A DNA stretch of 64,000 bases from JBEKIK01 sp050013075 (GCA_050013075.1 JBEKFZ010000009.1:15437-79436), one strand, 5' to 3'; shown: positions 24,125 through 32,715, counted from the first letter of the stretch. Notes: generated by a model from the sequence alone, not told the origin. Numbers and translations: made by a program.

Positions 24125-25471
24125 ATGTGGGAAAAAATCCGTGTCATCTTCACGATCCCGGAACTGCGGCAGAAAATCCTGCTGACGCTGGCCCTTTTGG
24201 CCATCTACCGCGTGGGATACCAAATCCCCATGCCACTGGTCGATACCACCAAAATGACCGCGGCATTTAGTGAAGGAGGCGGTTTAACCGACCTGATGTC
24301 GCAAGTGGCGGTCTTCAGCGCCGCCCGACTTAATCAAGCCACGATATTCGGCCTGGGCATTATGCCCTACATTTCCGCCTCAATTATCTTCCAGTTGCTG
24401 GCCAGCGTTTATCCGCCCTTGGAAAAACTGCAAAAAGAAGGCGAAAGCGGCAGAAAAAAAATCAACGAATATACCCGCTACGCCACAATCGTGCTGTGCC
24501 TGGGGCAAAGTTGGTTTTACGTACAATATTCAACAAGATTTGTTTTCCCCCAATACCTGGACCACGGCAGTTTGCCCTTCCACTGGCAGTTCACGCTCGT
24601 GCTGACCATGACCACCGGCACGGCCTTCCTCATGTGGTTGGGCGAACAGATCGACGAGTACGGCATAGGCAACGGAATCAGCTTGCTGATTATGGCGGGC
24701 ATCCTCGCCCGCATGCCCGAGGCAGGCATCGAACTCCTCTCCCCGTTGGCCAAAACCGGCATACAACTGGGCGCCGGCGGGCCTGGACAGGTCGATATCG
24801 TATCCATACTGGTCCTGGCCATACTGTTTGTGGCCGTGATAGTCGGCGTGGTTTTTATCACCCAAGGCCAGCGCCGCATTCCCACCCAAAGCGCAAAGCA
24901 CGTGCGCGGGAGGCGCGTTTACGGCGGCTCGCGCCAGTATCTGCCCTTGCGGATCAACCAATCCGGCGTGATGCCCATCATCTTCGCCAGCAGCTTGTTG
25001 ATGTTCCCCCAGGTGATCTTTCGGAGTATAGCCAATAGTCATGCCTCTTGGCTCCCCATATCGCAGGCCTTTGAACGGCAACATTCGTATACATATAATA
25101 TTCTCTATATTATTTTGATTTACTTCTTCTGTTACTTCTGGACGGCCATCAGTTTCAATCCCAAGGACATGTCCGAAAACTTGAAGAATTACGGCACTTT
25201 CATCCCCGGTTATCGGCCGGGCCGGCGAACGGCTGAGTATTTGGAAAAAGTCATGGTGCGGATAACTTACGTGGGGGCGGGCTTCCTGGCAGTGGTGGCC
25301 ATAGTCCCCTCCTTGATCCTGTCCTGGTTTCCCTCGCTTAATTACAACCTCGCCAGTTTTTACGGCGGAACAACCTTGCTCATTGCCGTGAGCGTGGCCT
25401 TCGACCTGGTACAGAAAATCGACAGCCACCTGGTAATGCGGAATTACCGGGGCCTGCTGGAAAAAGGATAA
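24125..25471 (+). CDS. secY: Preprotein translocase subunit SecY
   Basis: 448 residues with ten predicted membrane helices. SecY forms the protein-conducting channel with SecE and SecG. Signatures include GLGIMPYISASIIFQLL in helix 2 and the cytoplasmic loops QGQRRIPTQSAKH and ENLKNYGTFIPGYRPG, which contact SecA and ribosomes. AAAGGA precedes the ATG. It keeps its usual place between rplO and adk. Confidence 0.97.
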   Translation: MWEKIRVIFTIPELRQKILLTLALLAIYRVGYQIPMPLVDTTKMTAAFSEGGGLTDLMSQVAVFSAARLNQATIFGLGIMPYISASIIFQLLASVYPPLEKLQKEGESGRKKINEYTRYATIVLCLGQSWFYVQYSTRFVFPQYLDHGSLPFHWQFTLVLTMTTGTAFLMWLGEQIDEYGIGNGISLLIMAGILARMPEAGIELLSPLAKTGIQLGAGGPGQVDIVSILVLAILFVAVIVGVVFITQGQRRIPTQSAKHVRGRRVYGGSRQYLPLRINQSGVMPIIFASSLLMFPQVIFRSIANSHASWLPISQAFERQHSYTYNILYIILIYFFCYFWTAISFNPKDMSENLKNYGTFIPGYRPGRRTAEYLEKVMVRITYVGAGFLAVVAIVPSLILSWFPSLNYNLASFYGGTTLLIAVSVAFDLVQKIDSHLVMRNYRGLLEKG

Positions 25472-25523
25472 TTAACCATTGGTCTGCCAGTACAACCGTC
25501 ACGAATGGACATTGGGACCTTCG

Positions 25524-25596
25524 TTTAGCCCGGTCGCTTGCGACCGGTGGGGAAAAAGCCGAGAATCTCCGGGCACAAGTGCCCGGGCTAAACAAT
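25524..25596. repeat. Two palindromes between secY and adk
   Basis: TTAGCCCGGTCGCTTGCGACCGG at about 25525-25547 and CCGGGCACAAGTGCCCGGGC at about 25569-25588, ending in TAAAC. They belong to the TTTAGCCC..GGG family also seen at 17768 and 19535. Confidence 0.7.
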
Positions 25597-25624
25597 AAAT
25601 AAAATAAACGGAATGGTTGATATC

Positions 25625-26182
25625 ATGCGAATAGTATTTATCGGCCCGCCGGGCGCGGGAAAAGGCACACAGGCCACGCGGCTGATCGAGACGTACAAGC
25701 TTGCGCACCTCTCGACCGGCGACATGCTCCGCGCAGCCCGGGACGCCAAGACCGAAGTCGGGCTGAACGCCGACAAATACATGTCCGCGGGCATGTTGGT
25801 GCCCGACAACATTATCATGGAAATTATTGCCGAGCGGCTTAAACACTCGGACTGCATAAAAGGATGTTTACTGGACGGTTTCCCGCGGACCATCGCCCAG
25901 GCCGAGGCCCTGGACGCCATGTTGGCCAAGAAAGGCAGGCCTTTGGACGCAGTATTGGAGTTAAAAGTGCCGGAAAAAGAATTGTTCAAACGTCTTGCGG
26001 GACGCGGCCGGGCCGACGACAATCCCGATGTTATCCGCCAACGCCTGGCGGCATACCGCAAGCAGACTGAACCTTTGCTGGCCTATTACGCCCGGCGCGG
26101 ATTGTTGAAAAGTATCGACGGATTGGGTACGGTGGAGGAAATTTTCAATCGCGCCAAGACCATCTTGGATAAACTGGGCTGA
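25625..26182 (+). CDS. adk: Adenylate kinase, short LID form
   Basis: 185 residues from the ATG at 25625, where the conserved MRIVFIGPPGAGKGTQ P-loop begins. The NMP-binding and core motifs HLSTGDMLR, LLDGFPRTIAQAEAL and RLAGRGRADDNPDVIRQRL are present. The LID is reduced to a few residues, so there is no zinc LID; this is the short-type enzyme. It converts ATP and AMP to two ADP in the cytoplasm. Confidence 0.96.
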   Translation: MRIVFIGPPGAGKGTQATRLIETYKLAHLSTGDMLRAARDAKTEVGLNADKYMSAGMLVPDNIIMEIIAERLKHSDCIKGCLLDGFPRTIAQAEALDAMLAKKGRPLDAVLELKVPEKELFKRLAGRGRADDNPDVIRQRLAAYRKQTEPLLAYYARRGLLKSIDGLGTVEEIFNRAKTILDKLG

Positions 26183-26198
26183 GCGGTTTTGAATTATT

Positions 26199-26258
26199 GT
26201 AGGGTGCGTGAAACGCACCTTAATTTGTAGCGGATGGTGCGTTTTACGCACCCTACAT
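26199..26258. repeat. GTAGGGTGCG inverted repeat between adk and map
   Basis: GTAGGGTGCGTGAAACGCACC is mirrored by GGTGCGTTTTACGCACCCTAC around a 16-bp loop. Near-identical palindromes occur in many unrelated bacteria. The right arm reaches to within 6 bp of the proposed map start. Confidence 0.75.
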
Positions 26259-26263
26259 TCGGA

Positions 26264-27091
26264 ATGTTGCGATCGCCCCGACAACTTCGATCAGCACGCG
26301 AAATCGCCGCCATGCGCCAAGCGGGATTGGTGGTTTGGCATACGATGAAGGCGATCGAGCCGATGATCCGTCCAGGGGCGACTACGGCCGAAATCGACGC
26401 CGTGGTCACCCGGTTTTTTGCGGAGCACCAGGCCGAGCCGCTGTTTTTGAATTTTCCCAATTCCACCCCGGGCTGGCCGCCCTTTCCCGCGGTTACCTGC
26501 ATCTCGGTCAACGAAGAAGTGGTCCACGGCATTCCCAGTCCGCGGCGGAAGTTGAAAGAAGGAGACATTGTCAGCATCGATACCGGTTGCAAGCTCCACG
26601 GCTGGTGCGGCGACGCGGCCGCGACGTTTCCGGTCGGCAAAATCGACCGCGATAAACAGCAGCTTTTGGAAGTCACCGAAAACGTGCTTTTCATGGCCAT
26701 CGACCTGATGGGCAAAAAAACAAGGTGGAGCGAAGTTGCCGCCCAAATGGAAAAATACGTCAAAGACCACCGTTTTTCGGTGGTCGAGGATTTTGTCGGA
26801 CACGGGATCGGCCGGCAAATGCACGAAGATCCCCAGGTGCCAAATTTCGTCACCCGGCGTTCTCCCCGAAGCGCCGACTTCCGGCTGGAAGAGGGGTTGG
26901 TGATCGCCGTGGAACCGATGGTCAACATGGGCACAAAGGAAGTGCGAATACAATCGGATTGTTGGACCCAAACCACCCGCGACGGCAAACCAAGCGCCCA
27001 TTTTGAACATACCATAGCCATAACCGCCGCCGGGCCGACTGTATTGACGGCCGGGCCGAACGGCGAATTGCGGTTAAGGGATAGGGATTAG
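26264..27091 (+). CDS. map: Methionine aminopeptidase, type I
   Basis: 275 residues from the ATG at 26264; an in-frame ATG 30 nt upstream lies within the palindrome. Metal ligands are visible: Asp in SIDTGCKLHGWCGDAAATF (two Asp), His in GHGIGRQMHEDP, and Glu in IAVEPMVNMG and AHFEHTIAIT. The enzyme removes N-terminal Met in the cytoplasm. The last codons and stop (AGGGATAGGGATTAG) are part of a downstream heptad array, so the C-terminus has been shaped by the repeat. Confidence 0.95.
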   Translation: MLRSPRQLRSAREIAAMRQAGLVVWHTMKAIEPMIRPGATTAEIDAVVTRFFAEHQAEPLFLNFPNSTPGWPPFPAVTCISVNEEVVHGIPSPRRKLKEGDIVSIDTGCKLHGWCGDAAATFPVGKIDRDKQQLLEVTENVLFMAIDLMGKKTRWSEVAAQMEKYVKDHRFSVVEDFVGHGIGRQMHEDPQVPNFVTRRSPRSADFRLEEGLVIAVEPMVNMGTKEVRIQSDCWTQTTRDGKPSAHFEHTIAITAAGPTVLTAGPNGELRLRDRD

Positions 27092-27237
27092 AGATTGGGG
27101 ATTAGAGATTAGAGATTAGTGGGCAGTAAGGGGTGGTCAGTGGACGGTGGGCAGTGAGGGGTGGTCAGTGGACGGTGGGCAGTGAGGGGTGGTCAGTGGA
27201 CGGTGGGCAGTGAGGGGTGGTCAGTTTACTGACCACT
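27077..27237. repeat. Heptad-based tandem array after map
   Basis: GGGATTA/GAGATTA heptads run into a higher-order 28-bp unit built of four heptads (TGGGCAG, TGAGGGG, TGGTCAG, TGGACGG), repeated nearly four times. It starts inside the map coding sequence. Confidence 0.8.
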
Positions 27238-27507
27238 TATGAAAAAAGAGTGAGAATGCCTATTGTTTTAGCCCCGAGCGGGCACCATCGGGCACCGACG
27301 GGGCACCATGCGGAACATGGTCGCGTTGGTCGGCATGGTCGGTCGGCGAGCGAGTTAAGCGTGCAGTAGATAAGTATGGTACAATACCACCCGTAAAATA
27401 AAATAAAACGCCTTTTTTCCCGGCCTGCCGGGGCTTGCATAATAACCGCAAAGTCTTTTATACTTAAGCCCTTTGTATCGTAATCGGATATTCGTGTGTA
27501 TTAGACT
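27092..27507. other. 416-bp spacer between map and rpmJ, filled with repeats
   Basis: It holds the heptad array to 27237, the GGGCACC element copy 3 at 27267-27353, and an AT-rich stretch before rpmJ. The infA gene that often stands here is absent. No coding sequence is supported. Confidence 0.75.
27267..27353. repeat. Dispersed GGGCACC/GGTCGG element, copy 3
   Basis: CGAGCGGGCACCATCGGGCA, then CCGACGGGGCACCATGCGGA and GTTGGTCGGCATGGTCGGTC. It is arranged as at 22460-22541. Confidence 0.65.
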
Positions 27508-27621
27508 ATGAAAGTACGTGCCAGCATCAGGCGAATCTGTGAACATTGCAAAATCGTACGCCGCCGCGGGGTGGTGTATGTTGTGTGCAGTAATCCGCGC
27601 CATAAACAACGGCAAGGATAA
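27508..27621 (+). CDS. rpmJ: 50S ribosomal protein L36
   Basis: 37 residues: [20 protein letters not shown], then [17 protein letters not shown]. Zinc ligands Cys11, Cys14, Cys27 and His32 are those of zinc-type L36. The gene keeps its usual place before rpsM. The spacing to rpsM is 60 bp. Confidence 0.97.
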   Translation: MKVRASIRRICEHCKIVRRRGVVYVVCSNPRHKQRQG

Positions 27622-27681
27622 TGCAGTTCCGGCCATATTTACCCCACTTGAATACACGGGGGGATTTAGGAGTAACCCTAT

Positions 27682-28065
27682 ATGCCGCGTCTTTTGGGTG
27701 TTGATATCCCCAACGATCGCCCGACTGTGATTTCGCTCACGTATATTTACGGCGTGGGCCGGAAGATCGCCCGCGATCTTTGCCACAAGGCAGGCGTGAA
27801 TCCCCAAGCCCGAGCAAGGGAATTGCGCGAAGACGAGTTGGCCCGTCTGGCCGCCTTGTTGGATAAAGATTACGTGGTCGAAGGTCAACTCCGGCGGCAG
27901 CGCAGTCAGAACATCGCTCGCCTGAAGGACATCGGCTGTTACCGGGGATTGCGGCATCGGCGCGGGCTGCCCGTGCGCGGCCAGCGAACCCGCACCAACG
28001 CGCGGACCCGCAAGGGTCCGAAAAAGACCGTGGCCGGCAAAAAGGGCGTCAAGGATCTGCACTAA
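27682..28065 (+). CDS. rpsM: 30S ribosomal protein S13
   Basis: 127 residues: [20 protein letters not shown], the helix-hairpin-helix [13 protein letters not shown], and [24 protein letters not shown] at the C-terminus (split here only for length). S13 bridges to the 50S subunit. A TTAGGAG is well spaced upstream. Confidence 0.97.
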   Translation: MPRLLGVDIPNDRPTVISLTYIYGVGRKIARDLCHKAGVNPQARARELREDELARLAALLDKDYVVEGQLRRQRSQNIARLKDIGCYRGLRHRRGLPVRGQRTRTNARTRKGPKKTVAGKKGVKDLH

Positions 28066-28079
28066 TAATTTAATAAGAC

Positions 28080-28110
28080 TGGCACTGCTTGCAAGCAAGC
28101 AGTGGCACAC
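28080..28110. repeat. CACTGCTTGCAAGCAAGCAGTG palindrome
   Basis: Hairpin in the rpsM-rpsK gap, followed by GCACACC. It is of the same family as those at 10489 and 21119. Confidence 0.6.
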
Positions 28111-28156
28111 CTCACTTTTTTAAATACGTAATATAAATACTTGGAGTGCATAAACC

Positions 28157-28543
28157 GTGGCAAAAGCAACACCGGCCCGCCGCAAAGCCCGCCGCAGCGT
28201 AACGGTGGGCGTGGCCCACATCAAGGCGACGTTCAACAATACCTTGATTACGATTACCGATTCCAAGGGCGAAACCCTTTGCTGGGCCAGCGCCGGCACC
28301 TGCGGGTTCAAGGGAAGCCGCAAAAGCACCCCTTTTGCCGGCCAGATGTCGGCCCAGCAGGTCGCCGACAAGGCCATAAAGTTCGGCATGAAGGAAGTGG
28401 AAGTGAAAGTGAAGGGGCCGGGAAGCGGCCGGGAAAGCGCGATCACCGCCTTGCAGGCCGCCGGGTTGAAGATCAAATCCATCGAGGATGTAACGCCCTT
28501 GCCGCACAACGGCTGCCGTCCGAAAAAACGCCGCCGCGTGTAA
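28157..28543 (+). CDS. rpsK: 30S ribosomal protein S11
   Basis: 128 residues with a GTG start (28157) and GGAG at suitable distance. S11 forms the platform with S6 and S18. [19 protein letters not shown] and [18 protein letters not shown] are diagnostic, ending [13 protein letters not shown]. Confidence 0.97.
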   Translation: MAKATPARRKARRSVTVGVAHIKATFNNTLITITDSKGETLCWASAGTCGFKGSRKSTPFAGQMSAQQVADKAIKFGMKEVEVKVKGPGSGRESAITALQAAGLKIKSIEDVTPLPHNGCRPKKRRRV

Positions 28544-28610
28544 CTTTATCGTGATAAAATAATTGTCAAGCAAACGTTTTTTAATTTTTTGGCGTGGAGT
28601 TCAGTAAGGT

Positions 28611-29237
28611 ATGGCTCGTCAGCATGGACCCGTGTGCCGGTTGTGCCGTCGCGAGGGGATGAAACTGTTTCTCAAGGGCACGCGCTGCGATACGCCCAAA
28701 TGCGCATTCGAGCGCCGCGATTCCCCGCCCGGCATGAACGTTGCGCGCCGCGGCAAACTCACCGATTACGGCCTGCACCTGCGCGAAAAGCAAAAGGTGA
28801 AGCATCATTACGGCCTTTTGGAGCGCCAGTTCCGCAAGCTGTTCGCCATGGCCGAAAAAGGAAAAGGCAATACCGGCGAAAGGTTGATGAGCCTGCTGGA
28901 ACGCAGGCTGGATAATATCGTGTACCGGTTGGGATTCGGCCGATCCAGGGCGCAGGCGCGTTTGTTGGTCACGCACGGCCACATTACCGTAAACGGGCGC
29001 CGGGTGGGAATACCCAGTTATTTGGTTCGTCCCGGCGACGCGATCCGGGTCAAAAGCCGTCCCAAAAGCGAGCAGTTAGTCCAGGCGAACCTGGCCGAGG
29101 TGCCGCGCGACGTGCCCGATTTCCTCAGCCGCGCGGAAGGCCTGCAACCCGAAGGGCATGTGCTTCGCATGCCCGAAATCGCCGATATGTCCATCCCAGT
29201 TCAGCCCCACCTGATCGTGGAGCTATGTTCCAAGTAG
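28611..29237 (+). CDS. rpsD: 30S ribosomal protein S4, zinc type
   Basis: 208 residues. S4 starts 30S assembly. The N-terminal zinc site is CRLC ... C ... C (Cys9, Cys12, Cys26, Cys31). RLDNIVYRLGFGRSRAQARLLVTHGHI is the S4 RNA-binding domain (here spanning about 97-123). Confidence 0.97.
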   Translation: MARQHGPVCRLCRREGMKLFLKGTRCDTPKCAFERRDSPPGMNVARRGKLTDYGLHLREKQKVKHHYGLLERQFRKLFAMAEKGKGNTGERLMSLLERRLDNIVYRLGFGRSRAQARLLVTHGHITVNGRRVGIPSYLVRPGDAIRVKSRPKSEQLVQANLAEVPRDVPDFLSRAEGLQPEGHVLRMPEIADMSIPVQPHLIVELCSK

Positions 29238-29277
29238 CCGCTGCTGAGCCGCCAGTTAATTGGATCGGAGTTTACTC

Positions 29278-30276
29278 ATGCGAATTCGTTGGCGCGGATT
29301 AGAATTACCCAGCCTGATTACGGCAGATCGGTCAGCACTTACCTCGACCTACGGCAAGTTCGTGGCCGAGCCTTTTGAACGCGGATTCGGCGTGACTATC
29401 GGCAACAGTCTCCGCCGCATCCTGCTTTCCAGCCTGGAAGGCAGCGCGGTGACGCAGATCAAGTTGCACGGCGCACTGCACGAGTTCAGCACACTGCCGG
29501 GCGTGGTGGAAGACGTTACCGATATCGTCTTGAACGTCAAATCGCTGGTGGTAAAGAACTACAGCGAGCAAACCCGGGTCGTGCGGATCGAAAAAAACAG
29601 CAAAGGCCCGGTCACCGGGGCCGACGTGCAAAACGACGACCAGGTGGAAGTGATCAACAAGGACCACCTCATCGCCACCTTGACCGAGGACGTGCCTTTC
29701 CTTTTGGAAATGGTGGTGGAAAACGGCCGCGGGTACGTGCCTGCCACCGAGCACACGCCACAGGTTCAGGAGATCGGCATTATCCCCATCGACGCCGCCT
29801 TCAGCCCAGTGGTTCGCGTGCGTTACGAGGTCGAAGAAACCCGCGTCGGACAAAAAACCAACTACGACAAGCTCACCATGGAAATCTTGACCAACGGTTC
29901 GGTCACTCCGGACATGGCCTTGGTCGAAGCCGCCAAGATCCTCCGCAAACATCTCAACCCCTTCGTGCAGTATTCCGAATTGGGACCGGCCGTGCACAGC
30001 GAAGCACGCACGCCCGGCAACTATGGGCTGGACCCGTCGGTCGAAGCCAAGCTGAACATGAGCCTGGCCGAACTGGAGCTGTCGGTCCGGGCGACCAATT
30101 GCCTGGAGTCGGAAAACATCAACACCGTTCGCGATTTGGTGCAGCGCAGCGAAGACCAATTGCTGGAAGTCCGCAACTTCGGCGAAACCACGCTCACCGA
30201 AGTCCGCGAAAAACTGGCCGATATCGGCCTGCGCCTGGGCATGCGCCCGGCGCCGGCCACCGCGAGCGTACATTAA
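29278..30276 (+). CDS. rpoA: DNA-directed RNA polymerase subunit alpha
   Basis: 332 residues from the ATG at 29278, which has CGGAG upstream. The N-terminal domain has [20 protein letters not shown], the dimerisation signature; the C-terminal domain, from about 255, has [17 protein letters not shown] and [10 protein letters not shown]. It assembles core polymerase and its C-terminal domain binds UP elements and regulators. Confidence 0.97.
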   Translation: MRIRWRGLELPSLITADRSALTSTYGKFVAEPFERGFGVTIGNSLRRILLSSLEGSAVTQIKLHGALHEFSTLPGVVEDVTDIVLNVKSLVVKNYSEQTRVVRIEKNSKGPVTGADVQNDDQVEVINKDHLIATLTEDVPFLLEMVVENGRGYVPATEHTPQVQEIGIIPIDAAFSPVVRVRYEVEETRVGQKTNYDKLTMEILTNGSVTPDMALVEAAKILRKHLNPFVQYSELGPAVHSEARTPGNYGLDPSVEAKLNMSLAELELSVRATNCLESENINTVRDLVQRSEDQLLEVRNFGETTLTEVREKLADIGLRLGMRPAPATASVH

Positions 30277-30324
30277 CACAAACCTGTTTATTGAGCTTCA
30301 CGTAAAGAATGTCGTGGAAAAATC

Positions 30325-30485
30325 AGAGGCGGGGCGTGTCGCCCCGGTAATTCCGCACCCGGCACGGCCCGGCTCTGAAAAGAAACTTCAACATTATTTA
30401 TCTGAGACCCAATAGCCCCGGGTGAATACACCCGGGGTTGATTGAATTTTTTCCCTTTTTGTCCCACCGCGTATTCGCGGCGGGC
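30325..30485. repeat. Three hairpins between rpoA and rplQ
   Basis: GGGGCGTGTCGCCCC (about 30332-30346), CCCCGGGTGAATACACCCGGGG (about 30416-30437) and CCCACCGCGTATTCGCGGCGGG (about 30462-30483). A version of the second recurs at about 57287-57309. Confidence 0.65.
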
Positions 30486-30499
30486 TAAGTGGCACGACC

Positions 30500-31141
30500 A
30501 TGCGACATAGAAGACGAGGCCGCAAGCTCGGCCGTAATCCGAATCATCAACGGGCGTTGCTCCGCAACCTGGCCAGCGCGCTAATTTTGACCGAACGCGA
30601 CGCCGAGGGCGAAGACAACGCGCCCAAGGTCAAAGGCCGCATTATCACCACCATCCAAAAGGCCAAGGAAGTCCGGCCGCTGGTGGAGCGTTGCATTACC
30701 ATTGCCCGCGACGCCCTGCCCCGGCAGGAGGAAGCCGAAAAACTCGCCCCGGACGCCGAACGTCACAGCGATAAGTGGCGAGCATGGCGGGCAAGCGACC
30801 AGTGGCGGGAGTGGACCCAGGCCATGGCCCCGGTTGTGGCCGCACGCCGCCGCGCACTTAGATTGCTGGGCAACAAACAGGCGGTGAAAGTCCTTTTCGA
30901 CGAGATCGCCCCGCGCTTTGCCGATCGCAACGGCGGCTATACCCGCGTGCTGCGTTTGCCCAAACCCCGCCTGGGCGATGCCGGAACTAGGGCGATTTTG
31001 GAACTGGTGGGCAAGAACGATCGCGTCCGCAAAAAAGCCGTCCGACCCTCTTTCGATACCGACGAAACGGCCGAAGACAAATCAACACCCTCGGTTTCGC
31101 AATCCGATGAAGACGCACCCGCGGAAACGCCGGCTGAATAA
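30500..31141 (+). CDS. rplQ: 50S ribosomal protein L17 with two insertions and an acidic tail
   Basis: 213 residues against the usual 120-130. The L17 framework is intact: MRHRRRGRKLGRNPNHQRAL, LLRNLASALILTER, and LFDEIAPRFADRNGGYTRVL. Insertions lie at about 34-49 (DAEGEDNAPKVKGRII) and about 73-115, the latter Trp- and charge-rich (SDKWRAWRASDQWREW). A Thr/Ser/Glu/Asp-rich tail of about 35 residues ends the protein. L17 sits on the solvent side near the exit tunnel, where extra domains can be tolerated. Confidence 0.94.
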   Translation: MRHRRRGRKLGRNPNHQRALLRNLASALILTERDAEGEDNAPKVKGRIITTIQKAKEVRPLVERCITIARDALPRQEEAEKLAPDAERHSDKWRAWRASDQWREWTQAMAPVVAARRRALRLLGNKQAVKVLFDEIAPRFADRNGGYTRVLRLPKPRLGDAGTRAILELVGKNDRVRKKAVRPSFDTDETAEDKSTPSVSQSDEDAPAETPAE

Positions 31142-31142
31142 A

Positions 31143-31189
31143 CTTAGCTGGCCGCTGATTGCTGAAAGCTGACAACTGACTGCTAAATA
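31143..31189. repeat. Short heptad array after rplQ
   Basis: GCTGATT, GCTGAAA, GCTGACA, ACTGACT units in 7-nt steps lie between rplQ and the next gene. Confidence 0.6.
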
Positions 31190-31765
31190 GTGAACAACGG
31201 TTTCGATTTTACCCACCATATCCGTCTGCTCTGCAAAGACATCGTATCCCGGCTGGAATCGCTCAAACACATCGATATGAGCCGGGTGGCCGTCAGTTTT
31301 TCCCAAGCCCGATCGGGCACCAGGGCGGGAATGTATGCCACACTAACGCCGCTGCGCTTTCCCGGCGGTCGAATTAACACCATACGCCGCGGGCGGAAAT
31401 GGGGTATGCAAAAAGTTAAAGATCACAACGGCGAGGAAATGCTCTACATCCTCAACTTTTATCTGCCCCGGTTTCTGGACCTGCCGTTTAGGGAAAAACT
31501 GGATACCGTGGTCCACGAACTATGGCACATCGGTCCGAAGTTCGACGGCGACCTGCGCCGCTTCGGCAACCGCTGTTTCGCCCACGGCCCGTCGAAAAAA
31601 CAATTCGACCGCCAGGTGTCGCTCCTGGTCGATGAGTGGCTGGAACAATCGCCGCCCAAATCGGTCTATAATTTTCTACAACTGAATTTCCGCGAGTTGG
31701 ACGCCCGCCACGGACGGATCATCGGCAGCAAAATTCCCGCCCCGAAAATGTTCCGCGTGGATTAA
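31190..31765 (+). CDS. Putative HExxH metallopeptidase-like protein
   Basis: 191 residues from a GTG at 31190. The segment DTVVHELWHIGPKFDGD contains a HExxH zinc-protease motif near residue 110, with further His and Asp residues downstream. No signal peptide or membrane helix is visible, so it is probably cytoplasmic. The fold resembles small putative phage or bacterial metallopeptidases, but the exact family is not recognised. The C-terminus ends GRIIGSKIPAPKMFRVD. A decayed copy of that end lies at 33208-33264, so a second gene of this family once stood nearby. Confidence 0.6.
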   Translation: MNNGFDFTHHIRLLCKDIVSRLESLKHIDMSRVAVSFSQARSGTRAGMYATLTPLRFPGGRINTIRRGRKWGMQKVKDHNGEEMLYILNFYLPRFLDLPFREKLDTVVHELWHIGPKFDGDLRRFGNRCFAHGPSKKQFDRQVSLLVDEWLEQSPPKSVYNFLQLNFRELDARHGRIIGSKIPAPKMFRVD

Positions 31766-31773
31766 CCTGATCA

Positions 31774-32187
31774 TTAAGTTCTTTCGCCGGGTGTAGGTAC
31801 GGGATTGTGCGTTTTGCCTTGCAAGTGCGTCCTGAATTCGGCCAATTGTAGTTCCATGCCCTTGAGTTCTCTAAGCATGTCCATGCGCAAAGAGGTCAAA
31901 AGCATCCATATCACCACTATGACTATGCCCTCGTGTGCTATCAGGGCGAAGCCTACGCAGAGCAGTTTCCAGGATATGGAATCGACAGTGAACAGAAAGT
32001 ACACGCAACCTATGATGGCCGCGGTTTGAAGTCCAAATAATATTCCCCAAATAAGTTTCTTAAACATCAGCATAACTGCATGGGAGTGCATAATACGGTC
32101 CATGGCCATGGTCATGTGCAGCGGATCGGGCATGGGCGGTTCATTATTATTCCAAGGTTCGGGCGGCATTTGCGATGATGTGTTCAT
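31774..32187 (-). CDS. Small two-helix membrane protein paired with an ECF sigma factor
   Basis: 137 residues with two membrane helices at about 45-67 and 75-98 and a charged C-terminal helix. The N-terminus is Pro- and Met-rich. It resembles the planctomycete DUF6768-like proteins often encoded after ECF sigma factors, but this assignment is from memory. The start overlaps the sigma-factor stop as ATGA, so the two are co-translated. An anti-sigma role is a plausible inference. Confidence 0.6.
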   Translation of the reverse strand: MNTSSQMPPEPWNNNEPPMPDPLHMTMAMDRIMHSHAVMLMFKKLIWGILFGLQTAAIIGCVYFLFTVDSISWKLLCVGFALIAHEGIVIVVIWMLLTSLRMDMLRELKGMELQLAEFRTHLQGKTHNPVPTPGERT

Positions 32188-32715
32188 TTTTTTTCTCCTA
32201 GTAGTTGTTTAAGGGCCATGCGGGCATGGTAAAGCCGGCTCTTGACGGTGCCGGCCGGTACGCCCAGGGTTTCGGCGATCTCGGCGACTGTCATCCGCTC
32301 CCAATAATACAAAACCAGCGTCTGCATTTGGGCCTCGGGCAGAGACGACAACAATTGGGAATCGATGGTCGCCGCGGCCGGTGTTGTTTGTTCCGCCGAG
32401 GCCGCCAGGCGGTCCATGGCGTTGGCGTGGATCCGCAGCCGCCGCATCCGTTGGCTGGCCGTCTTGGCAACGATCTGCATCGCCCAACAACCGAACGCCT
32501 CGGGCCTGGCGCAGCCGTGGAAGCCCGCGGATAATGGCCAGCCAGGCGTCCTGGGCCACGTCCCAAGCCGCTTCCTGGTCGTTCATCTTTGCCAGGGCCA
32601 ATCGCCACAGTCGCGTATGCCACAGGCGGACTAGTTCGTCGACCGCTTCGCGCTCTCCACCCTGCGCTCGCAGGACCAACAAGTCGTGTCGGATCTGTTC
32701 CGGTGATCTTGCCAT
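32184..32715 (-). pseudogene. ECF sigma-70 family factor with a one-base frameshift
   Basis: The first 70 codons encode region 2 (ALAKMNDQEAAWDVAQDAWLAI and IRGLPRLRQ). The second frame resumes with PEAFGCWAMQIVAKTASQRM and runs through region 4 (LPEAQMQTLVLYYWERM and AEIAETLGVPAGTVKSRL). One extra base near 32505 separates the frames; without it the product is a normal ECF factor of about 176 residues. The gene is either disabled, subject to frameshifting, or carries an assembly error. The intact second half keeps coupling to the downstream membrane protein. Confidence 0.85.

Noticed and set aside
24530..25429. 299-codon frame antisense to secY
   Set aside because: Antisense shadow of a conserved membrane protein, without ribosome-binding site.
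27119..27231. CRISPR-like array after map
   Set aside because: The 28-bp units abut without unique spacers and dissolve into heptads; no cas genes are near. It is a tandem repeat.
29332..30279. 315-codon frame antisense to rpoA
   Set aside because: It exists only because rpoA is rich in G/C third positions; no start signal and no known motif.
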